64,000 bases of DNA, taken from Hippasteria phrygiana (lineage: Eukaryota > Echinodermata > Asteroidea > Valvatida > Goniasteridae). The DNA lies in the NCBI GenBank assembly GCA_037893225.1, contig JAZGUH010000565.1, forward strand, positions 1-64,000, written 5' to 3'. The notes beneath the pieces were generated by a model. The model did no database searches and was not told the DNA's origin. It saw nothing but the letters and a program-made list of their open reading frames with translations. Position numbers and translations under genes: made by a program. How positions within the stretch are numbered: position 1 is the first letter of the stretch; the number at the start of each line of letters is the position of its first letter. Positions 36,735 through 47,762 of this stretch are shown piece by piece.

Positions 36735-37480
36735 GTAAGTCCTTATATCTTCATCATGTGAAAGTTGTTTCAGTTGGCTCCGCCATCTTGAATTTCTCCA
36801 CATACAGTTTCATAATTCGTAAGCGCCATGTTAGAGCTTTTTTAATTATCTCACAATCAAGAAATCGTTTTTGTGTATTTTCTCAATAAAGCAAAGAAAT
36901 TATGAAATACTGCAAGATTATTTAAATTGAAAGTTGAAATCTCGACTCTTAAAATCGAATGGATGGAAAGGTAAACATACATGTACATGTTGGTCCCTAT
37001 ACCTTTATCATGTAAAAGTTGTTTCAGTTGGCGCCGTCATCTTGAATTTCGTCCCCATTTCGCAATTCCTAAGCGCCATGTTAGAACTGTATTTTTAACG
37101 AACTTGCAATCAAAAAATCGTTTTTTGTGTATTTTCTCAATAAAGCAAAGAAATTAAGAAATAATGCAAAATAGAATTGAAGGTTGAAATCTTCACTCGA
37201 CAAAATGGATGGAAAGGTGAACATGTACAAAATGTACGTGTATAGAGTACCGAAGTCTGACGTTAGTTGGCACGAAAACTGGCTCCAAACAAATGGAGAT
37301 TTGGACTGTTCCTTTGTTAACAGCCAGTCATGAAAAACACATTGACACAAAATGACAAAAGTATTTTGGGTCAAAAAATTGCATTGACGTCATCACTTCG
37401 GTACTCTATAGGTCCACATGTCATTATCATGTAAAAGTTGTATCAATGGGCGCCGCCATCTTGAATGGTTATGTGCAAAT
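36735..37480 (+). repeat. Tandem repeat with AAAGTTGTTTCAGTTGGC, about 260-bp units
   Basis: Units start near 36740, 36998 and 37412 with ATCATGT(A/G)AAAGTTGT.TCA and GCCATCTTGAAT. The second interval is lengthened by a 162-bp MITE (37245-37406). Confidence 0.65.
37245..37406. mobile_element. GAGTACCGAAGT MITE with TA duplication, copy 1
   Basis: Ends GAGTACCGAAGTCTGACGT and GACGTCATCACTTCGGTACTC, flanked by TA. Related to 59223-59334. Confidence 0.75.
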
Positions 37481-38285
37481 TTATCAGAAAAGAATAACAT
37501 TAACTTCCAATCAAGTCTAGACTCTTAAATTTGCTGCCCTATATTGCCTTGCCCGTAAAAAGTATAGTTCGGGTGCGACGTTTACATCAATCACACAGCG
37601 AAAACATTCCAATAAATGATAACATGAATGATAACATGTAGGCCTATCCCCCGACGCAAACAATCTTCTGAATGTATTCCTATAGCTGCGCCTTGAAAAA
37701 TCTGAAACTGTTTTTCGTTCGATTTTTCGTACAATTTGCCTAATGGGCTGTGTTTTGAATTTCCAAAGATTTATATCCAGTGATGACGAAGCACTGCTGT
37801 TTTTTGCGTGGTAAACTTGAATAATGGTGTACATCTACGCGTAATTTCTTCAAAACGTATTTTTCTCTGAGAAAAGATCGAATTTGAGGAAATAAATGAT
37901 GCCGTCTTTCACCAGATTTCCACATTTGTAGTGTCATGTCCAATGTTTTAATGAAAATCACGGAAACCTGAAATAAATAAGAAATTTACATAGACTACAA
38001 TACTTTACAAATCTAAGTCCCGCTAGAATCATCATTACGTTAGGAAAGCCTTTGAATCGCCAGTTTAGTTAAGTGTATTCTGACCAAAGCCACCAAAAGA
38101 TGAGTCATCAGTCCACTATTGTGGCACACTAGCCCTTTTTGAAACCCTGGTCCTTTTATGACACCCTCTTCGTCTGGTAATCCGTCCGGTAATCCGTCCG
38201 TCTTGGCCGGCCGGCCGGCCTGTGTTCCTTTGTTATCGTTAATCCCAGATTGATAAACATGAGCGCAAGTAAAGATACGGTTGAG
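37481..38285. other. No gene seen
   Basis: Frames up to 105 codons have no motif support. A GGCCGGCCGGCCGGCC stretch lies at about 38202-38218. Confidence 0.35.
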
Positions 38286-38289
38286 CATT

Positions 38290-38490
38290 GCCTGTGCTCA
38301 TTGGAACGCATCGGCACGCATCGGCACTCATATCGGCACGCACTGGCACGCAATGGCACGCAATGGAACGCAGGAGGCCCGTGCCTTTGCGTGCAATTGC
38401 GTGTGGACCCGTGCACACGCGTGCGCACGCGTGCGCACGCGTGAGCATGCGTGAGCACGCGTGCGCACGCGTGCGCACGCAAATTGACAT
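38290..38490. repeat. GCACGC minisatellite, inverted relative
   Basis: GGCACGCA.T units followed by GTGCGCACGC alternating purine-pyrimidine units, a potential Z-DNA tract. Inverse of the arrangement at 35020-35185. Confidence 0.75.
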
Positions 38491-39483
38491 TAATGCGCGT
38501 GGCTACCCACACGAGTGGCCGGCGCGCCCCGGACATGCTGGCATTCGGGGCGCGTCACGCGTGCAGGTAGCCACCACTGATCTGTAGAGATCAGTGGTAG
38601 CCACGCGCGCCTTGACTAAAGGCTATCATCCGCCCGACGGTTGAAAACGAGCGCCATTTTTCTCTCGTTTTTTTCGCCATCCAACAACGCCAAACTTTGA
38701 ACAGGTCAGTGGAACGATTATTTCCTATAAAATACTAACCCCCAAATCCGCCCATTTCTGAAAATTGCAACAATGACCAATCATGTACACTACTTCTAAA
38801 AATTACAGCAAAAGCAAATGGTGTATAGGGGCCTATGGCGTAAATCCCGTGTCGGCGAGTGGGGATGAGGGTGGGGTATATGGCGAGTGGGGGGGATTGG
38901 GGATGACCAAAATCTCGGCCGACCAAAGCAATTTGACAATATGACACTGGGGGTTCTGTTATACATAGGTCACCTATAATGCAAATATGTCCGTATCATC
39001 AGCCTGACAACACAACGGTGCAAAGCTTCTGTACTGTTTGTATTCCGTTTAAAAAAATACATTTTGACTGTTGGAAAGTTATACGAAATAACCTCGAAAT
39101 CAGCATTTTTTTTGTTTCTCACCGCACTACTTGAAAGTAGCATTTTTGTGGGTGTGCACGGACCCCAGCTCTAGATACCCAGCAAGATACGGTGCATAGG
39201 GGTACCCTCCTCCCCCCCCCCCCCCCCCCCCTTGTCCCTATACCCGGCCCTATACACCCTCCAGACTATTATTACCTGACACCCCCACCCCCTAGATTTC
39301 TAAAATTAATTCCTGAGATTCCGGGAACACAATGACCAACACAAACGGAGGGGGGGGGGGGGGGGGGGGGAGCCCTTTGCCCCATATCGTGCTTCATATG
39401 CGGCCTGTAGGTTCATCCGCACGGCTGGCGTGCGTTGTCGGAGGCTGGTGTCACGATCTCATTTATCCGGCGTGCCCAGTTTT
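38491..39483. other. Repeat fragments, no gene
   Basis: 38500-38835 matches 28990-29160 in reverse (CGCGTCACGCG, GAACAGGTCAGTG, CCAAATCCGCCCATTTC). Hairpin GGTAGCCACCACTGATCT/AGATCAGTGGTAGCCAC at 38563-38602. C20 tract at 39212, G22 tract at 39349. Confidence 0.5.
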
Positions 39484-39550
39484 GGGGCCGTCCATATACG
39501 TACGCACGAAGGGTGGGGTGGGGGAGGGTTGTTGACATTGCGCACAAATC
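39484..39550 (+). repeat. Fragment of the GGGGCCGTCCAT foldback family
   Basis: GGGGCCGTCCATATACGTAC then G-rich spacer and TGTTGACATTGCG, matching the left end of the 17357 element. Truncated. Confidence 0.65.
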
Positions 39551-39715
39551 ATGTCATTGAGAATTTTGTTACGCCAAGCAACGTTACGAAACCGTCCACC
39601 TGAACTATGTACAAACAACCTACCACGTACAATGTACATAAGTGCGTGAGATTTTACACGCGCCGGGCTGGCGCTGTGTGCTCGACTGTCTGTTGACGGC
39701 GCGCGGATCACATAA

Positions 39716-40975
39716 GCCTGGTTTCCATATAATCGCAATGAACGCCGACAGCACGCAAGATGGCAAGTCGCAGACGTCGGGGCAGAGACGGTTCTGACGT
39801 CATTCGGCTGAAAATTTTCAACAAAATGGCGTCCGAGTGCTTGAAAATATCTCACTGAAATGGCGTTTTTTGGTACTTCACACTTTTCTGAAAGCTGAAC
39901 TGATATTGAATTTCGATAGATTTCAATTACGGGCAGCTATTTTACTTACATTGATGCTCATATTTCTTGGTCAAAGGATAAAATGGGTCAAATTTGTGGA
40001 TCTCAAGCGGTGAGAGACATCGTTGAATGCACGGCATGCCAGTACGTGTATTTGAATGGGCCTACTCTCACGACGCGAAATTGCAGAAATTGTTTTTGTA
40101 TATATTTACGAATAGGTTGGTGGGTATGCCAGCCGTGTGGGTGTGTGACTGACCCACCCAAAGCGTAATTTCTTTCTTCTTTTTTTCTTTAAAGTGGAAT
40201 ACGCTTCGGGGGAGTCAGTTTTAGCCACTATTTCTGCAAGATGACAGTCCTGGTATGTGCTGGCTACGTTAGAAGAATGATCAGTTGATTCTTTGATGGA
40301 TCATTCCAAGAAGTAGCCGCAGCGAGTCCGAACTTATCTGGGGGAGGGGGAGGGGGGGGGGGGGGGGGAAACGATTTGTAAAGGCATCAACAACATCTCT
40401 ATTTCCATTCTTTTTTTATTTGTGGGAAAGGTTGGATGAAGAAAGATTCTGTTGAGCAAGGTCTCATTATCGGTTTTTACGCAAGTGACTGGTCTTGCAG
40501 AAATTGTTTTTGTATATTTACGAATAGGTTGGTGGGTATGCCAGCCGTGTGGATGTGTGACTGACCCACCAAAGCGTAATTTCTTTCTTTCTTTAAAGTG
40601 AAATACGCTTCGAGGGAGTCAGTTTTAGCCACTATTTCTGCAAGATGACAGTCCTGGTATGTGCTGGCTACGTTAGAAGAATGATCAGTGGATTCTTTGA
40701 TGGATCATTCCAAGAAGTTGCCGCAGCGAGTCCGAACTTATCTGGGGGAGGGGGAGGGGGGGGGGGGGAACGGGGGAACGATTTGTAAAGGCATCAACAA
40801 CATCTCTCTTTCCATTTTTTTTTATTTGTGGGAAAGGTTGGATGAAGAAAGATTCTGTTGAGCAAGGTCTCATTATCGGTTTTTACGTAAGTGACTGGTC
40901 TTGCAGAAATTGCTTTTGTATATTTACGAATAGGTTGGTGGGAATTCCCCAGGTGAGTCACAGCATGTTTCCTGG
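39716..40975. mobile_element. 1.26-kb insertion in R2 with TCACATAA duplication, hAT-like size
   Basis: TCACATAA occurs at 39708-39715 and 40976-40983, an 8-bp duplication as made by hAT elements. The left end is GCCTGGTTTCCATATAATCG; the right end does not clearly mirror it. Its right half consists of a 413-bp tandem duplication. Confidence 0.55.
40081..40945 (+). repeat. 413-bp tandem duplication plus partial third unit
   Basis: Units begin TTGCAGAAATTG.TTTTGTAT at about 40081, 40495 and 40901. The third unit stops after about 45 bp. Each full unit includes GGATCATTCCAAGAAGT.GCC and a G-rich tract. Confidence 0.8.
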
Positions 40976-41208
40976 TCACATAACTACTGTGTATGTACTG
41001 GGGTTAATAGAAGTCATGCACAATTGCAGTTATTCTTCTCGGTGTAAGCCCACGCGTGCATGTTTACAAAAGATCACAATAGCTCTGCGGGCGGCAGCCA
41101 ACATCCCATTTAACCGCATCAATCTTCGCATGGTTTGAGTCGATTCACCTTTTAAAGTGAAACTTCTCCAAATATGAATGTCATTTATTGGGCGTGCCCA
41201 GTTTTGGG

Positions 41209-41403
41209 GCCGTCCATATACGTACGCACGAAGGGTGGGGGGGGGGGGGAGTTGACAATGAGTACACCATACGTACAGGGGGGAGGGGGGGGGGTGTCCA
41301 AGCCAATGCGTACCGTACGCAAACCGATAATTTGCTTTTAATGAATTGTCATGAAATCAATGTACTATCTCATATAAATAACTACCAGGACCAGCTTTTG
41401 TGC
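41209..41403 (+). repeat. Fragment of the GGGGCCGTCCAT foldback family
   Basis: Matches 17369-17578, including AACCGATAATTTGCTTTTAA and AACTACCAG.ACCAGCTT, and ends abruptly where a small hairpin element begins. Confidence 0.75.
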
Positions 41404-41506
41404 ATCTTTTCCGGAACACTATTTAACGCTACTATACCCTAACAAAGGCATGCGCAGTGATGTATTTGTTAGGGTTCAGTAGCGTTAAATAGTGTTTCGG
41501 AAAACT
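41404..41506. mobile_element. Hairpin MITE TTTTCCGGAACACTATTTAA
   Basis: Arms of about 38 nt (to CCCTAACA and its inverse TGTTAGGG) around a 22-nt centre. It truncates the foldback fragment to its left. Confidence 0.65.
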
Positions 41507-42058
41507 GGACACACCGGATAAATGAGACCGTGACACCGTGCAGGCAAGTGGTGCAGCTGACACAATCCATACAGTATACACAAGGAAAAGAGTAGTCTTG
41601 GGCGGCAAACTTACAACATCAATAAATTCGCGGTTTGCTGTCTTGCTTTCTTCCTCACCCTTTGTTTGCCACGCACGCGCACTGGAACTCTCGGAATGCA
41701 GATTGTACAGTGCCAGTAAAATGTCAAGCTTTTCTTACCTGTGCTACTGGCGCTGGGGGGACTTGCGTTTCGCAATAGTTACATTATTTGGTAATTAATG
41801 ATGTGTAACTAATTATGATGATTATACTTTGGCATGATCTATAAGGGGAAATTCGAACGATGTGACGTTGAATGTGTGTACATTCCACGTGTTGACGGTA
41901 AATGTCAAGGTTTTGAAGTAGCCTCTTAGTAGTGATGGAAGGCCATATTTGGCAATGATTTTCGCCCACCCCTTTGCAGGAAAACAACAATACGATACAT
42001 GTATGTCATTGGTTTGACATTATTGTAGTTAAGAGAATTTAGATAACAATAGAGGAGT
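41507..42058. other. No gene seen
   Basis: Short frames only; none has a motif or splice support. Confidence 0.35.
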
Positions 42059-42140
42059 GGGGCTGGTGTGGTGGTACTTGCCGTGCCTTCCACTTATCCA
42101 TGCACATCTGTGCCTCTGGTTCGAATCCTGCCTGGGCCAA
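42059..42140 (+). repeat. tRNA-derived SINE head
   Basis: A-box-like GGCTGGTGTGGTGG and a perfect B box GGTTCGAATCC at 42118-42128, 50 nt apart, as in a pol III promoter. Does not fold as an intact tRNA. Confidence 0.6.
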
Positions 42141-42341
42141 TACGTCCTGGTAGCCTGAGCAATCATTGAGCTACCTTGAACCCTAGTCCCCGATCGACCA
42201 TCATTTTAACATCAAGATTTTGCACTTTTTTAAATTTCCAAAGTGTCCGCAGAGTTTCCGAAAATTCCCTGTAGGCCTAGGCCTATTCCCGCAAAATTTC
42301 CTAAATTCTCAGTGAAAATTTACCGCGTTAAAAATTCGGAG

Positions 42342-42716
42342 AATAAGCCAGTTCGGTATTCTAACTGCGCATGTGCACATCAAGATTTGACAATTCTTCT
42401 TTCGGGAGAAACATTTCATCGTATGCGTGCAAAAGCATAGCGGGTATACCAGCAAATTTAAAGAGATCGTCGTGTTTTGAACTTAACCTTTTTCAAAAAA
42501 CATTTGGACAGCGAAGTGTTTTTATAGGTGTCTTGTGTGTCCAAACTTTTGTTCGAACAAAAGTTTCTATCGTCTTTTCGACTGCAAGAAAAATTGCACA
42601 GAATGCAGATTCTGCTACCACGTCTCCAATAGCCTTGTGTGCATTTATCTGCCACGTTTTTCCCGAGAGTAAAATCGTCGAATCTTGTTGTGCACATGCG
42701 CAGTTGGAATACTGCA
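42342..42716. mobile_element. TIR element related to the AATAAGCC family
   Basis: Left AATAAGCCAGTTCGGTATTC, then AACTGCGCATGTGCAC; right is its inverse GTGCACATGCGCAGTTGGAA. Arms about 60 bp. Confidence 0.6.
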
Positions 42717-42751
42717 ACTCTGCAACTCTGAGTCAAGACCAAGACCGCTGG

Positions 42752-42884
42752 GCCTGTTTGTTTCACACGAATCCGGATCAGTGATCCAGCCGCTGGTTCG
42801 CTCCATCCATCACTAGGCTGAATCTGGTGTGTGAACCAACGCACGGATCACTGATCGCGATCCGGATTCGTGTAAAAAACAGGC
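42752..42884. mobile_element. Palindromic GCCTGTTT MITE
   Basis: Arms GCCTGTTTGTTTCACACGAA and TTCGTGTAAAAAACAGGC with TCCGGATCAGTGATC mirrored inside; 133 bp. Confidence 0.65.
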
Positions 42885-42914
42885 AATCCGAGTCCGAGTT
42901 TAACTACAGTCAAA

Positions 42915-42968
42915 AGGAAATGACCAATTCGACGACGACGACAACGACGACGACAACGACGACGAAAA
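42915..42968 (+). repeat. GAC/GACAAC microsatellite
   Basis: (CGA)n-type trinucleotide array. Confidence 0.8.
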
Positions 42969-43042
42969 ACTAGGACCACAGAAATGATTCATTAGTCCAC
43001 TCCATGTTTTATTTACATTTCAAACAATATGCTACTGTACCG

Positions 43043-43200
43043 GTGTCATATGAAAATCAGACTCCTATGAAAATCGGACTCCTTTTCCCTATTATTGGTT
43101 AAAACCTTTCACGTGACCGGCCACTCTCCGGATTATCTTCACTTAGGCATGTGCAATACTACCAATGAGCCCGTAATTCATAGTGACTGAAATTCACAAT
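43043..43200 (+). repeat. Repeat family R3 (GTGTCATATGAAAATC), copy 1
   Basis: Contains CCTATGAAAATCGGACT, TTATTGGTTAAAACCTTTCA and GTGCAATACTACCAATGAGC, repeated at 58487-58645 and in reverse at 57368-57533. Confidence 0.7.
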
Positions 43201-43890
43201 ACACCGGCTACGCGAAAAAGTATCAGAAGTGGTCTGATGTTGCACGTCAAATCTTGTTGAGAAGACCTGTGGTTTCATGGAGATGCAGATAATCTTACCG
43301 ACGTATATTACACGGTGCATAAACCACAAACCGGACCCGGTACCTGCACGTCAGGCGAAAAACCCAAATGTTCATGTAGCCTACAAGAATAATTAACGAA
43401 ATTTGTGAGCAAAAACATTAAGCAAAAACATGCAGTCTGAAGGCAAATACATCCGAGACTCGCACCCATGCTGTTCGTTCATGCTCGCATCCATGCTGTT
43501 CGTTAATTAATGTTCGTTAAAAATTTGCCCTATTTTTGGTCCCGGCAAAAATATTCAAAAACGGGCTGGGGTGGGGTGGGGATGGTTATTAGAACGGTGA
43601 AGTGGGGGGTTACTCAGAATCTCGATCCTCAGGAAACATCGGTGGTATAAACTACACAAAAGCCCGTTTGGGGATGCGGTGGGAACAAATAATGGTATTG
43701 ATAGGTGCATTAGCGTTCTGAGACCAGTGCAAGTTGCATACAAGGTCGAGTCCACGGCCTTGAGATTGTTCCCGAGATCCAAATTTAAGTTCGATTTATT
43801 TCACACTTGGGGGCGTGGCCTTTCGTTGCCCGGTAACATTACATCCTTGCACTGTAGTATGGAACGCCAAACGCGCCTTCAATAGTTAAC
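43201..43890. other. No gene; diverged palindromic-element fragment
   Basis: 43565-43715 has GGTGGGGATGG and GATAGGTGCATTA as in 34038-34336. Nothing else recognised. Confidence 0.35.
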
Positions 43891-43897
43891 TTTCATT

Positions 43898-44190
43898 TCA
43901 TTCTTCAATTTCATTCGTCAATTTCATCATTTCATTATTTAATTTCACCATTTCATTCTTGAATTTCACCATTTCATTCTTGAATTTTACCATTTCATTC
44001 TTGAATTTCACCATTTCATTCTTGAATTTTACCATTTCATTCTTGAATTTCACCATTTCATTCTTCAATTTAACCATTTCATTCTTCAATTTCGTAATTT
44101 CATTCTTTAATTTCGTAATTTCATTCTTCAATTTCGTCATTTCATTCTTCAATTTCGTCACTTCATTCGTCAATTGTGTCATTCTATCCT
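43898..44190 (-). repeat. 21-bp minisatellite open as heptads on the minus strand
   Basis: About 13 units of TTTCACCATTTCATTCTTGAA. On the minus strand one frame from ATG 44182 to a stop at 43898 encodes a repeating KFKNEMV/KLKNEIT heptad, which would be an a/d coiled coil. Unit length of 21 makes the heptad automatic once the frame is open. Not called a gene because no flanking coding sequence or splice support is seen. Confidence 0.75.
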
Positions 44191-44613
44191 GAGATTTCCA
44201 ATTTCATTCTGCAAATTCATCATTCAATCAGCGGTTTCACCATTCCTTTCAGCAAAATTTCCATAGCATTATCAAATTTATCATTACACTCTACGAATGT
44301 TAAGCAAATTCGGCTATTCTGCATTTCGTTTGGCTATTCTGCATCTCATTTGGCTATTCCGGATTTCATTCGTCTATTCTGCATTTAATTCATCTATTCG
44401 TCTATTCTTCATTTCATTCGTCTATTCCGCATTCTGCGCTTTAACAGCAGGACCGCGTAAACCGATTAACCTTTGACACGGCTTCGGTGAAAATGTCTCC
44501 TTGTTTCTAAACGGCTGGTGAGAAGACTAGGCCCATTGAGGACTGGTGACTGGCATCCTTATTATACACTTTCACATACTACGGTCGACATTACTGCGTC
44601 TAGATTGGCTCAA
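44191..44613. other. Degenerate TTTCATTCGTCTATTC repeats, no gene
   Basis: 44310-44430 continues pyrimidine-rich tandem words (TTTGGCTATTC, ATTCGTCTATTC). Confidence 0.5.
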
Positions 44614-44810
44614 GGTCCCCATATGTAATATGCAGTAGCGTATCCAGCTTTTTGTGCCAGGGAGGGTAAACAACGTCTGAATCGTCTTAAAATCTTCTTA
44701 AAAACACTATTTCTATTTGTTTTTTATGACGCCTCAAATGCCGCCAGAGGGGGGTTGGGGCAAGTCCCCCCCCCCGCCCCGCTGGATACGCCACTGGTAA
44801 TATGGGGACC
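44614..44810. mobile_element. GTATCCAGC MITE
   Basis: Ends GGTCCCCATATGTAATATGC and the inverse GTAATATGGGGACC, with CAGT(A/G)GCGTATCCAGC just inside each. 197 bp. Confidence 0.65.
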
Positions 44811-45307
44811 GGTAGCTAGCAATTATATGAAGCTTTTGATTGGACCACTTCTGCGCATGCGCAGTAATCATTAAGTAATAATTATTATACACAAGTCGTA
44901 GACTGTTCTACTAGAATTACTTCTTAGAGCTACTCTTTTGCAGTGCATGTGTACTTTTGTAAGCAGATACTTAAAAATGTAATCTTTTCCACATTTTCTG
45001 TTAAGGTGCCAAAAGTGCTTAGGTCATCTGCTTTTATTTTTGAGTGGAAATTTGTGTAAAGCAGAACAAGGCGTACTTAATGTTTTTACAGCATCTTCGT
45101 GTAGCTTTTCAAGCACAATATTTGTTTGCCTCCAGTTTAAATTTTCTACGAGGATACTTGGTGTTTTTGTAAGTTCACGTTTTAAATGTTGATTTTGTGT
45201 ATGGATTTAATGCGGTACATATGTGCTTAATGTTCTGTATGTAGTGACAAATATTGATTGTTCATAGCAAAACATGTTTTTGTATACTTTTTGTGTTTCT
45301 TTTTTAG
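44811..45307. other. No gene seen
   Basis: AT-rich, no motif recognised. Confidence 0.35.
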
Positions 45308-46299
45308 TATAGGTTTTCCCGGCCAATTTCATCACAAATTAAATTAATTTCATTAACATGCATTCAAATTCACGCATTTCCCCTAATTCAATCAAACCAG
45401 GGTTTCTTTTTAGCTACTATTGCATTCAATTTCGTGTTTGTGCACACATGATTTCGTTCTTTTCATTCAGGTTCGTTTTAGTCATTCTATTTCGTTTATA
45501 GGCATTCAAGACTACATTTTCACCAATCTTCAGTTGAATTTCTACTAATCAAATTGAGACTCATCGAAGCGCACATGAATTTGTTGCTAGTTTTTGTTTT
45601 CTTTTTCGTTTATGGGCAATGAATTTCAAATTCTGTGCGTTCAAATTAAACATGAGTTATGGCTTGTTTCTTCGAGGAAGCTGGCAATAGCTCTCTTACT
45701 GGCACTTGAGTTTTTCTTTGTTAGATGCGTTTCCGTGTTGTTTGCATTTCATTTACGTCATATGCATGTGTTTTGTCTTAATTGCAATAATTGTTCCTTT
45801 TGCTTTGTTACCCCATGATTAAAGTTAAAGCCTGTACCCTGTATCTAGAAGACTGTTAAGTAAAGTTTAAAAAGTTATGGTGATAAGTTTGAAATGAAAA
45901 CATAATCTTTCGCTATAACCTTGTGATAGTTTGCACTGGTCTTTATGTTTTCTTCTGTATTGCTGCTAATTTTCGGACCGCGTCAAATTATAATACGAAT
46001 CAGAAAGCACATACCATTGAAACGAATTTGAATGTAAACATTTGAAAAATGTTTGCCAATTGATGAAATTGAATGGTTGACTAGCCTCTTGCTGCTGGCT
46101 TTTACGAAATTGAATGATCTTTGCGACCTCATGAATTTGAATGGTCGTATTTGGCCAGTGAATGCTAACTGCTGAAATGGAATTACTCCTTTTGACTGTT
46201 GAATACTGATTCAACGGAGCATTCATTTTCAAACGAAATTGAATGAGCCGGGTATTAAATTGAATTAAATTTTGTTTAAATTGGCCGGGAAAACCTATA
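45308..46299. mobile_element. TATAGGTTTTCCCGG element, complete copy
   Basis: 992 bp; TATAGGTTTTCCCGGCCAAT and ATTGGCCGGGAAAACCTATA are inverted ends. Interior rich in CATTCAATTTCG words; no transposase. Confidence 0.7.
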
Positions 46300-46440
46300 T
46301 TACAGTCAACCTGTACACAATTACTTTAAATGTCTCAATTTGAAACATTTTAGATATAATTGGTTGCTATGATTTTTGTATTCGATTTTTAAGTAAGTCA
46401 ACAGGATCGACAGCTCGAGCACATGTACGTGTATTTTAAA

Positions 46441-46763
46441 TTAGAACAGAGATGTTTTATCTTTTGCCCTGTCCCGACGTAATATATGAAGCACTGTATA
46501 CTCAGTGCTTTTCGAGAGCCTGTGTAAAAAAAAAATACAGGTTTACTCGGGCAGGATTCGAACCTATGACTGTCTGCTTACTTGTACAACCGTCTTAACC
46601 ACTCGACCACCGAGCTTGTCGTCGTCAACTGGCCGATTCGAATCCAATGCAGCAGCGGGTACTGCGTAGTCAGTCAGAAGATGGAATGTTTGCTTCGGCG
46701 ATGATTCAATTTAGAACAGAGATGTTTTCTCTTTTTCTGTCCCGACGTAATATATGAAGCAAC
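46441..46763 (-). repeat. tRNA-like SINE flanked by 55-bp direct repeats
   Basis: Minus strand 46620-46545 reads A box GGTCGAGTGGTTAAGACGG and B box GGTTCGAATCC with a long variable region, like tRNA-Ser/Leu. Direct repeats TTAGAACAGAGATGTTTT...CCCGACGTAATATATGAAGC lie at 46441-46495 and 46710-46763. Confidence 0.65.
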
Positions 46764-46899
46764 GTAATATCATTATTACTGCATTCATGTAGTATTAATG
46801 TACCGGTATAAATCTTCCCGCGTAGCACATAATACAGCAATACTTTTAGGAAACCCAGTAAAGAGCGCAGGGAAAGAGGCAGGGGAAGAGGCAGAGTTG

Positions 46900-47090
46900 T
46901 AATGACTCCATGTCAATGACTCGAATCGAGTCTGACTTGAGTCACAATTTGTTGTGACTCGACTCGACTCGACTCGACTCGAGTGCCGACGGGTAAATGA
47001 CTCGACTCGAGTCACTGCAAGCAAATAACTCCACTCGACTCGACTCGACTCGAGTCTCTCACCAGAAGACTCGACTCGAGCAAAGGCTAA
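46900..47090. repeat. GACTC pentamer microsatellite
   Basis: (ACTCG)n with GACTCGAGTC palindromic junctions. The same word fills 55880-55995. Confidence 0.85.
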
Positions 47091-47519
47091 TAAGACCCGA
47101 GTCCTAATAATAAATTGAAAACTTTGCGAAAAAATATTTGCAATGACTTACGGTGAAAAAAATTATGTACAGTATGCGTACATCGGCCACTAAATCGTGC
47201 ACCAACATACACCGTGCAGAGTTGTATTCGAGTCCTTGCAAGTCCTTTCAAAAGTCCTTTCACAAGCCCAGTCAGAAGTGCTTTTATAAAGTTAGGTGGT
47301 AATCTCAAGCCCAGAGCCACAGCCAGCCCTTCGATTGGATACTACAACCTCCACCCTAGAAACGCACCCTGGCGGGTTCCCATCTATCAGCAACCCTTAA
47401 CCGTGCCAGATGCACGGTCAGAATTGGCGAGGTCATCTGGTACTTTCAGCACCACATAAAAACCAGCAGTCTCAGCCGAGCCATCCTCCGCTTCACGATA
47501 GTCCTAGCGTCGGGGCACA

Positions 47520-47762
47520 ACAGAATTTGACAGACAAGTTCAGTGATGTTTTGCAGGTAGAGTGCGATTATAGTATTTTCAAAGTTGATAAATTACTTTC
47601 AGATCACTGTTCTGTTAAAGGAAATCTTAAAAGACGCACCTCTTTCTGGTCGACTATTGGCACTTCACAATATGTAATGTCCATCATTAACCATGGTTAT
47701 CAAATTCCATTTACAAACACGCCTCCCCCAATGACCTCAAAAAATAATAAGTCGGCTCTTAA
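47520..47762 (+). pseudogene. DIRS reverse transcriptase, N-terminal part
   Basis: LTDKFSDVLQ, RTSFWSTIGTSQYV, GYQIPF and NNKSAL are typical of the segment preceding the DIRS polymerase domain. The frame is interrupted exactly at a TTAA where an 898-bp element sits; removing it with one TTAA keeps the frame. Confidence 0.75.

Larger units (their letters stand above)
39577..41180 (+). repeat. Repeat family R2, copy split by an insertion
   Basis: 39577-39715 and 40976-41180 together match the continuous copy 52752-53112 (GAAACCGTCCACCTGAACTA, then GAAGTCATGCACAATT, AAGTGAAACTTCTCCAAATA). The interruption is 39716-40975. Confidence 0.75.

Noticed and set aside
39340..39372. Long G or C homopolymers as regulatory quadruplexes
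   Set aside because: They occur in many repeat copies here and lengths vary between copies, consistent with slippage; no specific role can be argued from sequence.
43898..44190. CRISPR-like array
   Set aside because: Repeats are contiguous 21-bp units without spacers, in a eukaryotic context.
47214..47459. DIRS gag frame
   Set aside because: The frame lacks recognisable gag motifs and starts with short direct repeats; boundaries of the element on this side stay unknown.
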